From assembly GCA_020634895.1 (NCBI GenBank), contig JACKAV010000003.1, positions 248,001 through 312,000 on the forward strand: DNA of 64,000 nucleotides, given 5' to 3'. Positions 32,503-39,865 of this stretch are shown here, piece after piece; positions within the stretch are counted from its first letter, which is position 1; each line of letters opens with the position of its first letter. Under the pieces are notes generated by a model. The model saw only the letters and a program-made list of their open reading frames with translations, made no database searches and had not been told where the DNA came from. The stretch is from Anaerolineales bacterium. GTDB taxonomy: Bacteria > Chloroflexota > Anaerolineae > Anaerolineales > Villigracilaceae. The position numbers and the translations under genes are program-made.

Positions 32503-33874
32503 CGTTTTCCAGAACGATGTTCGGCTTTTTCCTGTGCCAATCCGTTGCTTCCTGATAGGAATACCCGATCCGCAATACGCCTGATTCATTCCATGCGCGC
32601 GAGACGATCTGCAAACCGATCGGCAGCCCTTCAGAGTCAAATCCGCAGGGGACGGAAAGCGCGGGAAGACCGGTCAGGTTGAACGGCGAAGTGAGGCGGG
32701 TCAACAGCCGCGCACGTTCGACGGCATCCTCTCCTTCAAGGATGGGCGCGGTGATGGGAGTGGTGGGGAGAATGAGCACGTCGTACTCTTCGAATAAAAG
32801 ATCGCATCTTCTTCGGACTATGGCTTGAGTGCGCCTCGCGAGCGAATACTCGCTGGAAGTGAATGCAGCCCCCGTCTCCAGCCGTTGACGGACGTCCGCG
32901 CCGAACCAGTCGGGGTGTTCCTGCAGACGTTCGCGGTGGAATGCGGCGCCGTCTGCCTGGGTCATGATCGAATTGGCAATTGCGCCTTCATGGAGAAAAT
33001 CCATGTTGACTTCTTCGATGATGGCGCCTTGCCCCGCGAGCACATCGGCCGCCTTGCGGACAGCTTCCAGCACTTCAGGGCTAGTCACTTCTTCCACGAA
33101 ATTGCCGATGGCAAACGCCACTCTGCGGTCGCGGATGGTGTCGCGCATGTGACTGGAGAAATCGCCGGGCAGCGTTTTGAAGGATGCCGGGTCTTCGCTG
33201 TCGTATCCGCCCATGATTTGCAGCATCAAAGCCGCATCTTCAACCCGTTTGGTGATGGGACCGGCGTGGTCGAGGTTCCATGAAAGGGGCATGATGCCGC
33301 GCAGACTGATCCGTCCGTAGGTGGGTTTGAGTCCAACAACGCCGCATAAAGATGCCGGGATGCGGATCGATCCGCCGGTGTCGGTGCCGAGGGCGGCGAG
33401 GGACATGCCGGTTGCAACTGCAACTGCGCTCCCGCCGGAAGATCCGCCCGGGGTGCGGGTTACGTCCCAGGGATTTTTGCACGCGCCAAAATGCGGGTTG
33501 TTGTTGGTCACGCCCAGCGCGATCTCATGCGTGTTGGTTTTGCCGATGATATATGCCCCGGCTTGTTTGATCTTTTCCACCACGAAGGCGTCTTCAGTTG
33601 GGACATGGTCAGCGAAGAACTTGGATCCACCAGTTGTGCGGATGCCCTTGGTATCGTAGAGATCTTTGACTGCAATGGGGATTCCCAATAAAGGCAGGTG
33701 ACGATCAGGTTTGATTTCCTCGTCACTTTTGGGAATTACGGTGATAAAAGCGTTAAGCGTCGGGTTGAGCCGCTCGATTTGCTGGTAGCAAGCTGCGGTG
33801 AGGTCAGAAGCGCTGATTTCCTTGCTCTTGATCAGTTCTCTCTGTTCAGATAAAGTCAGGGAGTCAGGGTTCAT
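32489..33874 (-). CDS. amidase signature family hydrolase (GatA-like)
   Basis: 461 aa. The amidase signature is intact: catalytic Lys in IAVKDLYDTKGIRTTGGS (about 67), glycine/serine loop PGGSSGGSAVAVATGM with the cis-Ser, and nucleophile Ser in LGTDTGGSIRIPASLCG (about 168). KPTYGRISLRGIMP follows as in GatA. It hydrolyses amides (R-CO-NH2 to acid plus ammonia). GatA proteins work with GatB and GatC to make Gln-tRNA, but neither gene is nearby, and the C-terminal region is closer to stand-alone amidases. Cytosolic, no signal peptide. No ribosome site stronger than average is visible. Confidence 0.9.
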   Translation of the reverse strand: MNPDSLTLSEQRELIKSKEISASDLTAACYQQIERLNPTLNAFITVIPKSDEEIKPDRHLPLLGIPIAVKDLYDTKGIRTTGGSKFFADHVPTEDAFVVEKIKQAGAYIIGKTNTHEIALGVTNNNPHFGACKNPWDVTRTPGGSSGGSAVAVATGMSLAALGTDTGGSIRIPASLCGVVGLKPTYGRISLRGIMPLSWNLDHAGPITKRVEDAALMLQIMGGYDSEDPASFKTLPGDFSSHMRDTIRDRRVAFAIGNFVEEVTSPEVLEAVRKAADVLAGQGAIIEEVNMDFLHEGAIANSIMTQADGAAFHRERLQEHPDWFGADVRQRLETGAAFTSSEYSLARRTQAIVRRRCDLLFEEYDVLILPTTPITAPILEGEDAVERARLLTRLTSPFNLTGLPALSVPCGFDSEGLPIGLQIVSRAWNESGVLRIGYSYQEATDWHRKKPNIVLENAGAG

Positions 33875-33925
33875 AATCCAAATATTATATACAAGGGAGA
33901 AAAATTCTCCATAGCCTATGGGTAC

Positions 33926-33958
33926 TGAAAAAGTAGGTCACGCCGAAGCGTGACCTAC
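33926..33958 (-). terminator. fhs terminator
   Basis: Minus strand GTAGGTCACGC, loop TTCG, GCGTGACCTAC, TTTTT. An 11-bp stem 23 bp beyond the fhs stop. Confidence 0.88.
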
Positions 33959-33980
33959 AATTTTGTGGGTTGATTTTAGG

Positions 33981-35978
33981 TTAGAAGAGACCGACCACTT
34001 TGCCGGTTTCGAGGTCGAGGTCAACATCGTAGAATACCGGGCGGGTGGGCAGACCGGGCATGGTGCGCATCGTGCCGAGCAGTGGATAGATGAAGCCCGC
34101 TCCTGCGGATGCGCGAACGTCGCTGATGGTCACGCGGAAGTTGCGCGGTGCGCCTTTGAGATCGCCCTTGTCGCTGAAGGACAGGTGGGTCTTCGCCATG
34201 CAAAGGGGAAGTTTCGAGAAGCCAAGCTTGGTGAACTGCTCGATCTTCTTTTCGGCTTCTTCGCTGTAATCCACGCCGTCGGCGCGATAGATTTCCTTTG
34301 CAATGATCTCGATCTTCTCTTTGATGGAGAGGTTAAGGTCATAGAGGAATTTGAAGTTGCTGGGCTGTTCGCAGGCTTTGACGACCGCTTCAGCGAGTTT
34401 GACTGCGCCTTTGCCGCCTTCCATCCAGTGGCGGGAGACGACCGCGTCCATTGCGCCGGCTTTGAGCGCTGCCTGGCGGACCATCTCAACTTCTGCGGGT
34501 GTGTCATTGGCAAACGAGTTCACAGCCACGACAACGTTCACGCCGTATTTGAGCGCGTTCTCGATATGCTGGACCATATTGGGCAAGCCCTTTTCCAGCA
34601 GTTCGAGGTTTTCTTCGGTGTATTCAGGTGCCAGCGGTTTGCCAGCCACGACCTTCGGTCCGCCGCCGTGCATCTTGAGCGCGCGGACAGTGGCAACGAG
34701 CACCACAACATGCGGGGTCAGACCGGAGTAGCGGCACTTGATGTCCATGAATTTTTCCATGCCGATGTCTGCGCCGAAGCCGGATTCGGTGATGACATAA
34801 TCCGCGAGTTTGAGCGCGATCTTGTCCGCGATGATGGAGGATTGTCCATGGGCGATGTTGGCGAACGGTCCTGCGTGGACGATGGCGGGAGTGCCTTCGA
34901 GAGTCTGCATCAGGTTCGGTTTGATGGCATCCTTCATCAAGACGGTGAGCGCGCCGGCAACACCGAGGTCTTCGGCGGTGACGGCTTCGCCCTTGCGGTT
35001 GACCGCAACGACCATGCGTCCCAATCTTTCGCGCATATCCTCAAGGCTGGTGGTCAGCGCGAGGATCGCCATGATCTCGGAAGCGACGGTGATGTCGTAG
35101 CCGGATTCGTGTTCGAAACCGACTTCGTCCTTGCCCAAGCCGACCTTGATGGTGCGCAGCATGCGGTCATTGATGTCAATGACGCGGCGCCATTGTACGC
35201 CGTCATAGCCAACATCCAGACGGGCGAAGCGGCTTCTCTCTTCGGGAGTCAGCTTGTTGGGGTCGGTCTTGTTAATGCCGAGTTTCTTCAAGCGGCGCAG
35301 CATGGTCGGCGAGAATTTGCGCGAGCCGTCCTTTGCGGGCGGGCAGAGCGCGTTGAAGAGTTTTTCATCATCTTCAGTCTTGGCTTCGTGCATGATGCGC
35401 ACATCCAGCGCGGCGGCACACAGGTTGTGCGCGGCGGTGATGGCGTGGATGTCACCGGTCAGGTGCAGGTTGAAATCTTCCATCGGGATGATCTGCGAAT
35501 AACCGCCGCCGGCAGCGCCGCCCTTGATACCAAAGGTCGGTCCCTGCGAAGGCTGGCGGATAACGGTCATCACTTTCTTACCGAGATGCGCGCCAAGCGC
35601 CTGTGACAGACCCACAGTGGTCGTGGTCTTGCCTTCGCCAAGCGGGGTGGGGGTGATGGCGGTCACGTCGATGTATTTTCCGTCCTTGCGTTTGGCAAGT
35701 CGGTTGAGGACTTCAAGTTTGATCTTGGCTTTGTAAGGACCGTAGAGCTCGAGTTCGCTTTCCTTGATGCCGAGTTCGTTCGCGATTTGCAGGATCGGCT
35801 TAAGTTTTCCCGCCTGTGCGATATCGATATCTGAAGGTACAGGTTTTAACAGTTTCAGTTTTGTTGGCTTGAATGTGTTGGCAGCTTTGACAGGAGCCTT
35901 TTTCGCGACTTTCTTGACAACTTTCTTCGGCGCGGCTTTCTTTACGCTTTTTTTGCCGGACTTCACTTTGCTTGCCAT
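33981..35978 (-). CDS. fhs: formate-tetrahydrofolate ligase, long eukaryote-like form with basic tail
   Basis: 665 aa, about 100 longer than typical bacterial Fhs. It reversibly forms 10-formyl-THF from formate, THF and ATP. P-loop: TPLGEGKTTTTVGLSQALG (about 112-130). Other blocks: RQPSQGPTFGIKGGAAGGGY, FNLHLTGDIHAITAAHNL, SLEDMRERLGRMVVAV, GFGADIGMEKFMDIKCRYSG and VLVATVRALKMHGGGPK. The segment KLFNALCPPAKDGSRKFSP through RLKKLGINKTDPNKLTPEE is shared with the synthetase domain of eukaryotic C1-THF synthase and is absent from short clostridial forms. The first 45 residues are Lys/Ala-rich (KKVVKKVAKKAPVKAA), like histone-H1-type tails. The role may be one-carbon assimilation, or formate plus ATP release. 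A candidate operator overlaps its promoter. Confidence 0.94.
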   Translation of the reverse strand: MASKVKSGKKSVKKAAPKKVVKKVAKKAPVKAANTFKPTKLKLLKPVPSDIDIAQAGKLKPILQIANELGIKESELELYGPYKAKIKLEVLNRLAKRKDGKYIDVTAITPTPLGEGKTTTTVGLSQALGAHLGKKVMTVIRQPSQGPTFGIKGGAAGGGYSQIIPMEDFNLHLTGDIHAITAAHNLCAAALDVRIMHEAKTEDDEKLFNALCPPAKDGSRKFSPTMLRRLKKLGINKTDPNKLTPEERSRFARLDVGYDGVQWRRVIDINDRMLRTIKVGLGKDEVGFEHESGYDITVASEIMAILALTTSLEDMRERLGRMVVAVNRKGEAVTAEDLGVAGALTVLMKDAIKPNLMQTLEGTPAIVHAGPFANIAHGQSSIIADKIALKLADYVITESGFGADIGMEKFMDIKCRYSGLTPHVVVLVATVRALKMHGGGPKVVAGKPLAPEYTEENLELLEKGLPNMVQHIENALKYGVNVVVAVNSFANDTPAEVEMVRQAALKAGAMDAVVSRHWMEGGKGAVKLAEAVVKACEQPSNFKFLYDLNLSIKEKIEIIAKEIYRADGVDYSEEAEKKIEQFTKLGFSKLPLCMAKTHLSFSDKGDLKGAPRNFRVTISDVRASAGAGFIYPLLGTMRTMPGLPTRPVFYDVDLDLETGKVVGLF

Positions 35979-36015
35979 AGCGTCTCCTTGAAATTATATA
36001 TAATTAACTCTATCC

Positions 36016-36044
36016 AATTATCAGACAAATTTACAAAAAATCAA
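36016..36044 (-). promoter_or_regulatory. fhs promoter with overlapping operator-like palindrome
   Basis: Minus strand TTGATT (36044-36039), 16 bp, GATAAT (36022-36017). ATTTGTCTGATAATT (36030-36016) covers the -10 box and matches 13 of 15 bases of the perfect palindrome at 52811-52825. An alternative -10 (TATAAT nearer the gene) has no good -35. Confidence 0.5.
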
Positions 36045-36070
36045 GAGCAATTCGTCATTTTTTCGTCATA

Positions 36071-36871
36071 TTAGGTGGTTAAAAGCGTCCCAACATTTTC
36101 TCCCTGAAGAGCGCGGGTAAGCAAACCTTCCTTTTCGGCGGAAAAAATTTGTACGGTCAACTCTTTATGGTTTTGGATGAGAGCGAGCATTTCCTCCACC
36201 TTTGCCTTCATCCCGCCCGTAACATCAGTACTCGCCGAGCCTTGGATGCCGCTCCGCATCGCTTCATAATCCGACAATTGAATCTGTTTCACAAGCCTGG
36301 TCCTCGCCGGGAAATCTCCCCACACACCGTCTTCAATGCCTGCCAGCAAAATTCGTTTGGCAGGGAATTGGTCAATGAGAAATGTGAACACATCTTCAGT
36401 GGAGAGTATCGTGCCGCCCAACGTCTCATCAAAGGCGACATCTCCCTGCACAACAGGCAGCAGGTGAGCAGTCAACGCTTTGCGCATGGCTTCGACGTTA
36501 TGATGAACGACCTTGCGTTGATCCGAAACCATCGAAGCGGATGGCGGGAAGGGCATGGCAGGGATGCCCGCTTCAAGCAGCGATTGCAGGACGTAACGGT
36601 TCAACTCCGCAGCCTGATAGCGGACTTCGGTGAAGCCGAGCCATTCTTCGCGCGTATGGACACCGTCCCTTGTGCCGTGCTTTTTCGCAGCGACGTGCCC
36701 AAAGGAGCCAGATCCATGCCCGAGAATCAGGAGCAAGCCCGGGTCCGAGTCCTGAGCCGCTTTTATCTCCTGTGCAAGTTCCTTTAATTTGTCCAATCTC
36801 GGGGTGTAGGGTTTGTCTTTGTCCGTGATAAGCGATCCGCCCAATTTGAGGAGAACGAGTTCGTTGGTCAT
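36071..36871 (-). CDS. isopentenyl phosphate kinase
   Basis: 266 aa, amino-acid-kinase fold. LLKLGGSLITDKDKPYTPR (residues 7-25), ILGHGSGSFGHVAAKKHG with the His that marks isopentenyl and fosfomycin kinases (about 57-61), and QGDVAFDETLGGTILSTED (about 143), then LAGIEDGVW, SASTDVTGGMKAKVEEML and the closing LLTRALQGENVGTLL. IPK phosphorylates isopentenyl phosphate to IPP with ATP, the last step of the archaeal-type alternative mevalonate route, also reported in Chloroflexota. Other pathway genes are not in the window. UMP kinase and fosfomycin kinase relatives share the fold, but the His and spacing favour IPK. Confidence 0.87.
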   Translation of the reverse strand: MTNELVLLKLGGSLITDKDKPYTPRLDKLKELAQEIKAAQDSDPGLLLILGHGSGSFGHVAAKKHGTRDGVHTREEWLGFTEVRYQAAELNRYVLQSLLEAGIPAMPFPPSASMVSDQRKVVHHNVEAMRKALTAHLLPVVQGDVAFDETLGGTILSTEDVFTFLIDQFPAKRILLAGIEDGVWGDFPARTRLVKQIQLSDYEAMRSGIQGSASTDVTGGMKAKVEEMLALIQNHKELTVQIFSAEKEGLLTRALQGENVGTLLTT

Positions 36872-36955
36872 GTGGCATGTTTTACCACCAATGAATGGAC
36901 TTCGGAAGTGCGAAAATCTTGAAATTCTTCTCTGTGGCTTATCGTATCGCGATGC

Positions 36956-36961
36956 TATAAT
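36956..36961 (+). promoter_or_regulatory. -10 box giving a probably leaderless mRNA
   Basis: TATAAT ends 6 bp before the ATG at 36968, and no ribosome site is present. Transcription would start at or within a base or two of the start codon. The -35 (TGTGGC) is weak. Confidence 0.5.
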
Positions 36962-36967
36962 TTTGGC

Positions 36968-37798
36968 ATGGATATTCGTACCGGCGTTATTGTTCTGGCT
37001 TTATTCGCAGTATTGGGGGCGTTTCTTTCCATTCGCGGCGCGGTTCGTAGTATGCAAACTGCGCGGCGGATTTCGTTCTACAGCCTGCGCCGGAGGCATA
37101 ACGCCACAGCGTGGCGATTGCTAATCTTCGCCTTCTTTTTGATCGTCGTTGCATTTTGGTTCCCGACAGGCGGTGCGCAGGTAATCTATCAGGTCTTTCC
37201 GCCGTCCGCCACACCGTCGTTGACACCGACCATTACGCTCACTCCGACCATTACATTGACTCCAACCATGACAGTGCCGCCCACGTTGACAGTGACGCCG
37301 CTCGTTTCCAATACACCTACGTTGACCTCCACGCCGTTCCTGCCGCTTGCCATCGAAGCTCTCTTTGCCGGACCTGTCACTCCGAACCCTGATTCAGTAT
37401 TTACAGCGATCCAATTTTCAACCGAATTCGATGGCGTGAATTCTGTCAACCCGAAGACGGTTTTTGAACTTCCCATCGATACGATGTATGGCGGATTCGA
37501 TTACAACAACACACTGCCCGGAGTTCAATGGAGCGCATTGTGGTACCGCAACGGCGAACTGGTTTGTTATGAAACCGAACCCTGGCGCGAAGCCTGGGGC
37601 ACAGGCGGAATCGGCGGCTATACCTCGTGTTCCTCTCCATTAGGTGGATGGCAGGCTGGCAACTACGAAGTGCAGATATTCATGGGCTACGAATGGAAAG
37701 TAGTAGGGCGTTTTACCGTATTGGAAAATCTGACGCCCACTGCACCAACCGGCACGCCGAACTTGTCCACTACCGAAACGCCAACGGCGACGCCGTAG
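36968..37798 (+). CDS. membrane protein with Thr/Pro-rich stalk and outer domain
   Basis: 276 aa. Two helices (residues 6-24 and 49-66) separated by RSMQTARRISFYSLRRRHN place the loop inside and the rest outside. A low-complexity stalk follows (SLTPTITLTPTITLTPT, about 82-120). A globular domain (about 125-250) has VFTAIQFSTEFDGVN, PGVQWSALWYRNGELV and AGNYEVQIFMGYEWKVVGRF, a beta-rich, Ig/CARDB-like pattern. It ends in another Thr/Pro run. Such stalked domains are common on Anaerolineae cell surfaces. No enzyme motif is seen. It probably has a role in envelope binding or sensing. Confidence 0.75.
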   Translation: MDIRTGVIVLALFAVLGAFLSIRGAVRSMQTARRISFYSLRRRHNATAWRLLIFAFFLIVVAFWFPTGGAQVIYQVFPPSATPSLTPTITLTPTITLTPTMTVPPTLTVTPLVSNTPTLTSTPFLPLAIEALFAGPVTPNPDSVFTAIQFSTEFDGVNSVNPKTVFELPIDTMYGGFDYNNTLPGVQWSALWYRNGELVCYETEPWREAWGTGGIGGYTSCSSPLGGWQAGNYEVQIFMGYEWKVVGRFTVLENLTPTAPTGTPNLSTTETPTATP

Positions 37799-37833
37799 CA
37801 TAGAAATCCAAAATCAAATCAACAGGAATCCAA

Positions 37834-38325
37834 ATGACCGAAAAAGCTTTTCAAGATTACTATCCAGACCATTTGTCTCATTGTTATGGCTGTGGAAGAT
37901 TAAACGACCTTGGTCATCAGATCAAAAGTTATTGGGATGGTGATGAGAGTGTGGCGCATTTTCAGCCTGAACCGCATCACACTGCCATTCCCGGTTATGT
38001 TTACGGCGGACTGCTTGCTTCCCTCATCGATTGTCACGGCACAGGGACTGCCGCTGCGGCGGGATACCGCGCTGAGAACCGCGAAATGGATACCGAGCCG
38101 CCGCTTCGTTATCTCACCGCATCCCTGCACGTGGATTACCTCAAGCCCACGCCTTTGGGACCGATCCTTGAAATCCGCGGGAAAGTGAAGGAAGTAAAGG
38201 GTCGCAAGGTCGTCATCGAAGAATGGATTCAGGTGAACGGCGAAATTACCGTCCGCGGAGAAGTTGTCGCTGTGCAGGTGCCGGATAGTCTGGTATTGGA
38301 ATTGTTGAAAAAAGGCGGGGAATAA
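37834..38325 (+). CDS. hotdog-fold thioesterase (PaaI-like)
   Basis: 163 aa. SHCYGCGRLNDLGHQIKSYW (residues 11-30) is the N-terminal block of a PaaI/DUF4442-type hotdog protein, followed by the active-site loop AIPGYVYGGLLASLIDCHG (about 51-69; the normal form is PGxxHGG, and here His is Tyr). LHVDYLKPTPLGPILEIRGK and VEEWIQVNGEITVRGEVVAVQV are the hotdog strands. It hydrolyses acyl-CoA or acyl-ACP thioesters in the cytosol; the acyl group is unknown. ACAGGAATCCAA precedes the ATG. Confidence 0.85.
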   Translation: MTEKAFQDYYPDHLSHCYGCGRLNDLGHQIKSYWDGDESVAHFQPEPHHTAIPGYVYGGLLASLIDCHGTGTAAAAGYRAENREMDTEPPLRYLTASLHVDYLKPTPLGPILEIRGKVKEVKGRKVVIEEWIQVNGEITVRGEVVAVQVPDSLVLELLKKGGE

Positions 38326-38360
38326 AGCAGGAAAAGAATCTATATCACAAGAGATGGAAA

Positions 38361-38891
38361 ATGAAAAAGATAAAAAGTGTAATTCTGGGGTTAAGTATCC
38401 TGTTGCTTGCGGGCTGTGGGAACAGCGTGCCTGACGAGATCCGCTACAAGATGATGGGTTCTGAAGATGTCCCGTCGGATTGGGTCATCTTCAACGAAGA
38501 TTCCGGCGAGGACTGGGGCGGGCAAATGTATAACGTCCACTTTGGGTACGGCTCCGAACCGGAAGACCCCGCCGTCGAACATCAACTGATTATTTACACA
38601 GACTCGGCGGAAGCTATCGCAGGGTTTGAAGAGTATCGAGATTTTATTTACGTGGAAGGCTGGTCAAAACCGGTTGAAGCTGATTTCGAACCCGCGTTAC
38701 CTGATGACAAGCTTGAGTATCAGTGCGCCGAATTAAAGATCAATTCGGAAATGACTTATAACTGTTTTGTTCTGCAGCAGCATGAGAATTACGTCTCTGC
38801 GATCGGCGCGCGGCTTGGAAAATCCATCACCTTTGATGTGCTCAACTCGACCCTCCGCTCGATAGATGCAAAATTGAACGGCGGCAATTGA
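38361..38891 (+). CDS. small lipoprotein, unknown
   Basis: 176 aa. MKKIKSVILGLSILLLAGCG is a lipoprotein signal with the lipobox LAGC, cleaved before Cys19. The mature part is acidic and aromatic (EDSGEDWGGQMYNVHFGYGS), with four mid-region strands and a paired Cys (ECAELK, YNCFVL positions about 117 and 131). No family is recognised. It should be anchored at the outer face of the cytoplasmic membrane. It lies 35 bp after the thioesterase gene, probably in the same transcript, and ends at a strong terminator. Confidence 0.8.
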   Translation: MKKIKSVILGLSILLLAGCGNSVPDEIRYKMMGSEDVPSDWVIFNEDSGEDWGGQMYNVHFGYGSEPEDPAVEHQLIIYTDSAEAIAGFEEYRDFIYVEGWSKPVEADFEPALPDDKLEYQCAELKINSEMTYNCFVLQQHENYVSAIGARLGKSITFDVLNSTLRSIDAKLNGGN

Positions 38892-38904
38892 TCGGTTTTC
38901 AAAA

Positions 38905-38940
38905 AACACCCCGCGAAATTTTCGCGGGGTGTTCGTTTTT
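38905..38940. terminator. bidirectional terminator, lipoprotein/psuG
   Basis: AACACCCCGCGAAA with TTTCGCGGGGTGTT; a 14-bp stem with A's before it and GTTTTT after it, serving both converging transcripts. Confidence 0.93.
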
Positions 38941-39865
38941 AAATTGCCCATTCCTTTTTTCGCACGTTCACTTCGTTGGCGATCTCGCCTGCCAGCCGCG
39001 CGTTATTCAGCAGCAAGGCAAGATTGGTCTTGAGCGATTTTTCTTTGGTTAACTCGCTGATGCGGGACAGCAGAAATGGCGTGAGCGCCTGACCGTGGAT
39101 TCCCTGCTCCATCGCTTCGGCAGACGCTTTGGCAATGACCGGCTCCATTTCGGACTTTGGAATTGAATCAGTTTCTGGAACCGGATTCGTCACGAGGACC
39201 GCGCTCCGCAGACCGAGGCTCCAATGGGCTTTGGCGAACTCTGCGATCTCTTTCGGCGAATCCAGCCGCGCGCTGACGTTGAGTCCGCTTTCGCGGGAAT
39301 AGAAGGCGGGGAATTCATCCGTCTTGTAGCCGATGACGGGGACGCCCATTGTCTCAAGATATTCGAGCGTGGCGGGGAGGTCGAGAATCGCTTTTGCTCC
39401 CGCGCAAACGACGATCATCGGGGTTTCGGCTAGGGCTTTCAAATCCGTGGAAATATCGAAGGATGATTCTTTATGCACACCGCCGATTCCGCCTGTGGCA
39501 AAAACTTTAATATTGCTCATATTCGCGGCGAGCATCGTCCCTGCGACGGTTGTGCCGCCGTTTGCTTTTTTGACGATGGCTGTCGCGAAGTCACGGTGAC
39601 TCACTTTCAGCGTGGATTCGCTTTCAGAAAGCTGAACCAGTTCCTCGTCTGAGAGTCCGAGGCGGATCTTTCCGTCAAGCAATGCCACGGTGGCGGGAGT
39701 CGCTCCGGTCTCGCGCACTTGCTTTTCCATGTCCCGCGCCAGTTCCAAATTTTGGGGGTGTGGCAGTCCGTGTGTGATGACAGTTGATTCGAGTGCAACA
39801 ATAGGCGCGCCCATACTGAGCGCGCGCGTGATCTCGGGGGAAAGTTCGATGTGGGGATGTTTCAT
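38939..39865 (-). CDS. psuG: pseudouridine-5'-phosphate glycosidase
   Basis: 308 aa, the family's normal size. It cleaves the C-glycosidic bond of pseudouridine 5'-phosphate to uracil and ribose 5-phosphate (reversible). Family blocks: PIVALESTVITHGLPHPQNL (residues 20-39), VALLDGKIRLGLSDEEL, FATAIVKKANGGTTVAGTM with an active-site Lys, VFATGGIGGVHKESSFDIS, and PVIGYKTDEFPAFYSRESG. PsuK, the kinase partner, is not adjacent. Its start overlaps the upstream SPFH gene by 4 bp, so it is translationally coupled to a membrane-scaffold pair, an unusual setting. Confidence 0.93.
   Translation of the reverse strand: MKHPHIELSPEITRALSMGAPIVALESTVITHGLPHPQNLELARDMEKQVRETGATPATVALLDGKIRLGLSDEELVQLSESESTLKVSHRDFATAIVKKANGGTTVAGTMLAANMSNIKVFATGGIGGVHKESSFDISTDLKALAETPMIVVCAGAKAILDLPATLEYLETMGVPVIGYKTDEFPAFYSRESGLNVSARLDSPKEIAEFAKAHWSLGLRSAVLVTNPVPETDSIPKSEMEPVIAKASAEAMEQGIHGQALTPFLLSRISELTKEKSLKTNLALLLNNARLAGEIANEVNVRKKEWAI

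Noticed and set aside
32489..33874. Amidase gene as GatA of the Glu-tRNA amidotransferase
   Set aside because: No gatB or gatC nearby, and the C-terminal part is like free-standing amidases, so no gatA symbol was given.
33963..35606. 547-codon open frame opposite fhs
   Set aside because: It is antisense to a highly conserved enzyme, has no ribosome site or family motif, and has the Cys/His/Phe-rich composition of a shadow frame.
36149..36787. 212-codon frame opposite the isopentenyl phosphate kinase gene
   Set aside because: Antisense shadow with no ribosome site; the kinase motifs on the other strand are clear.
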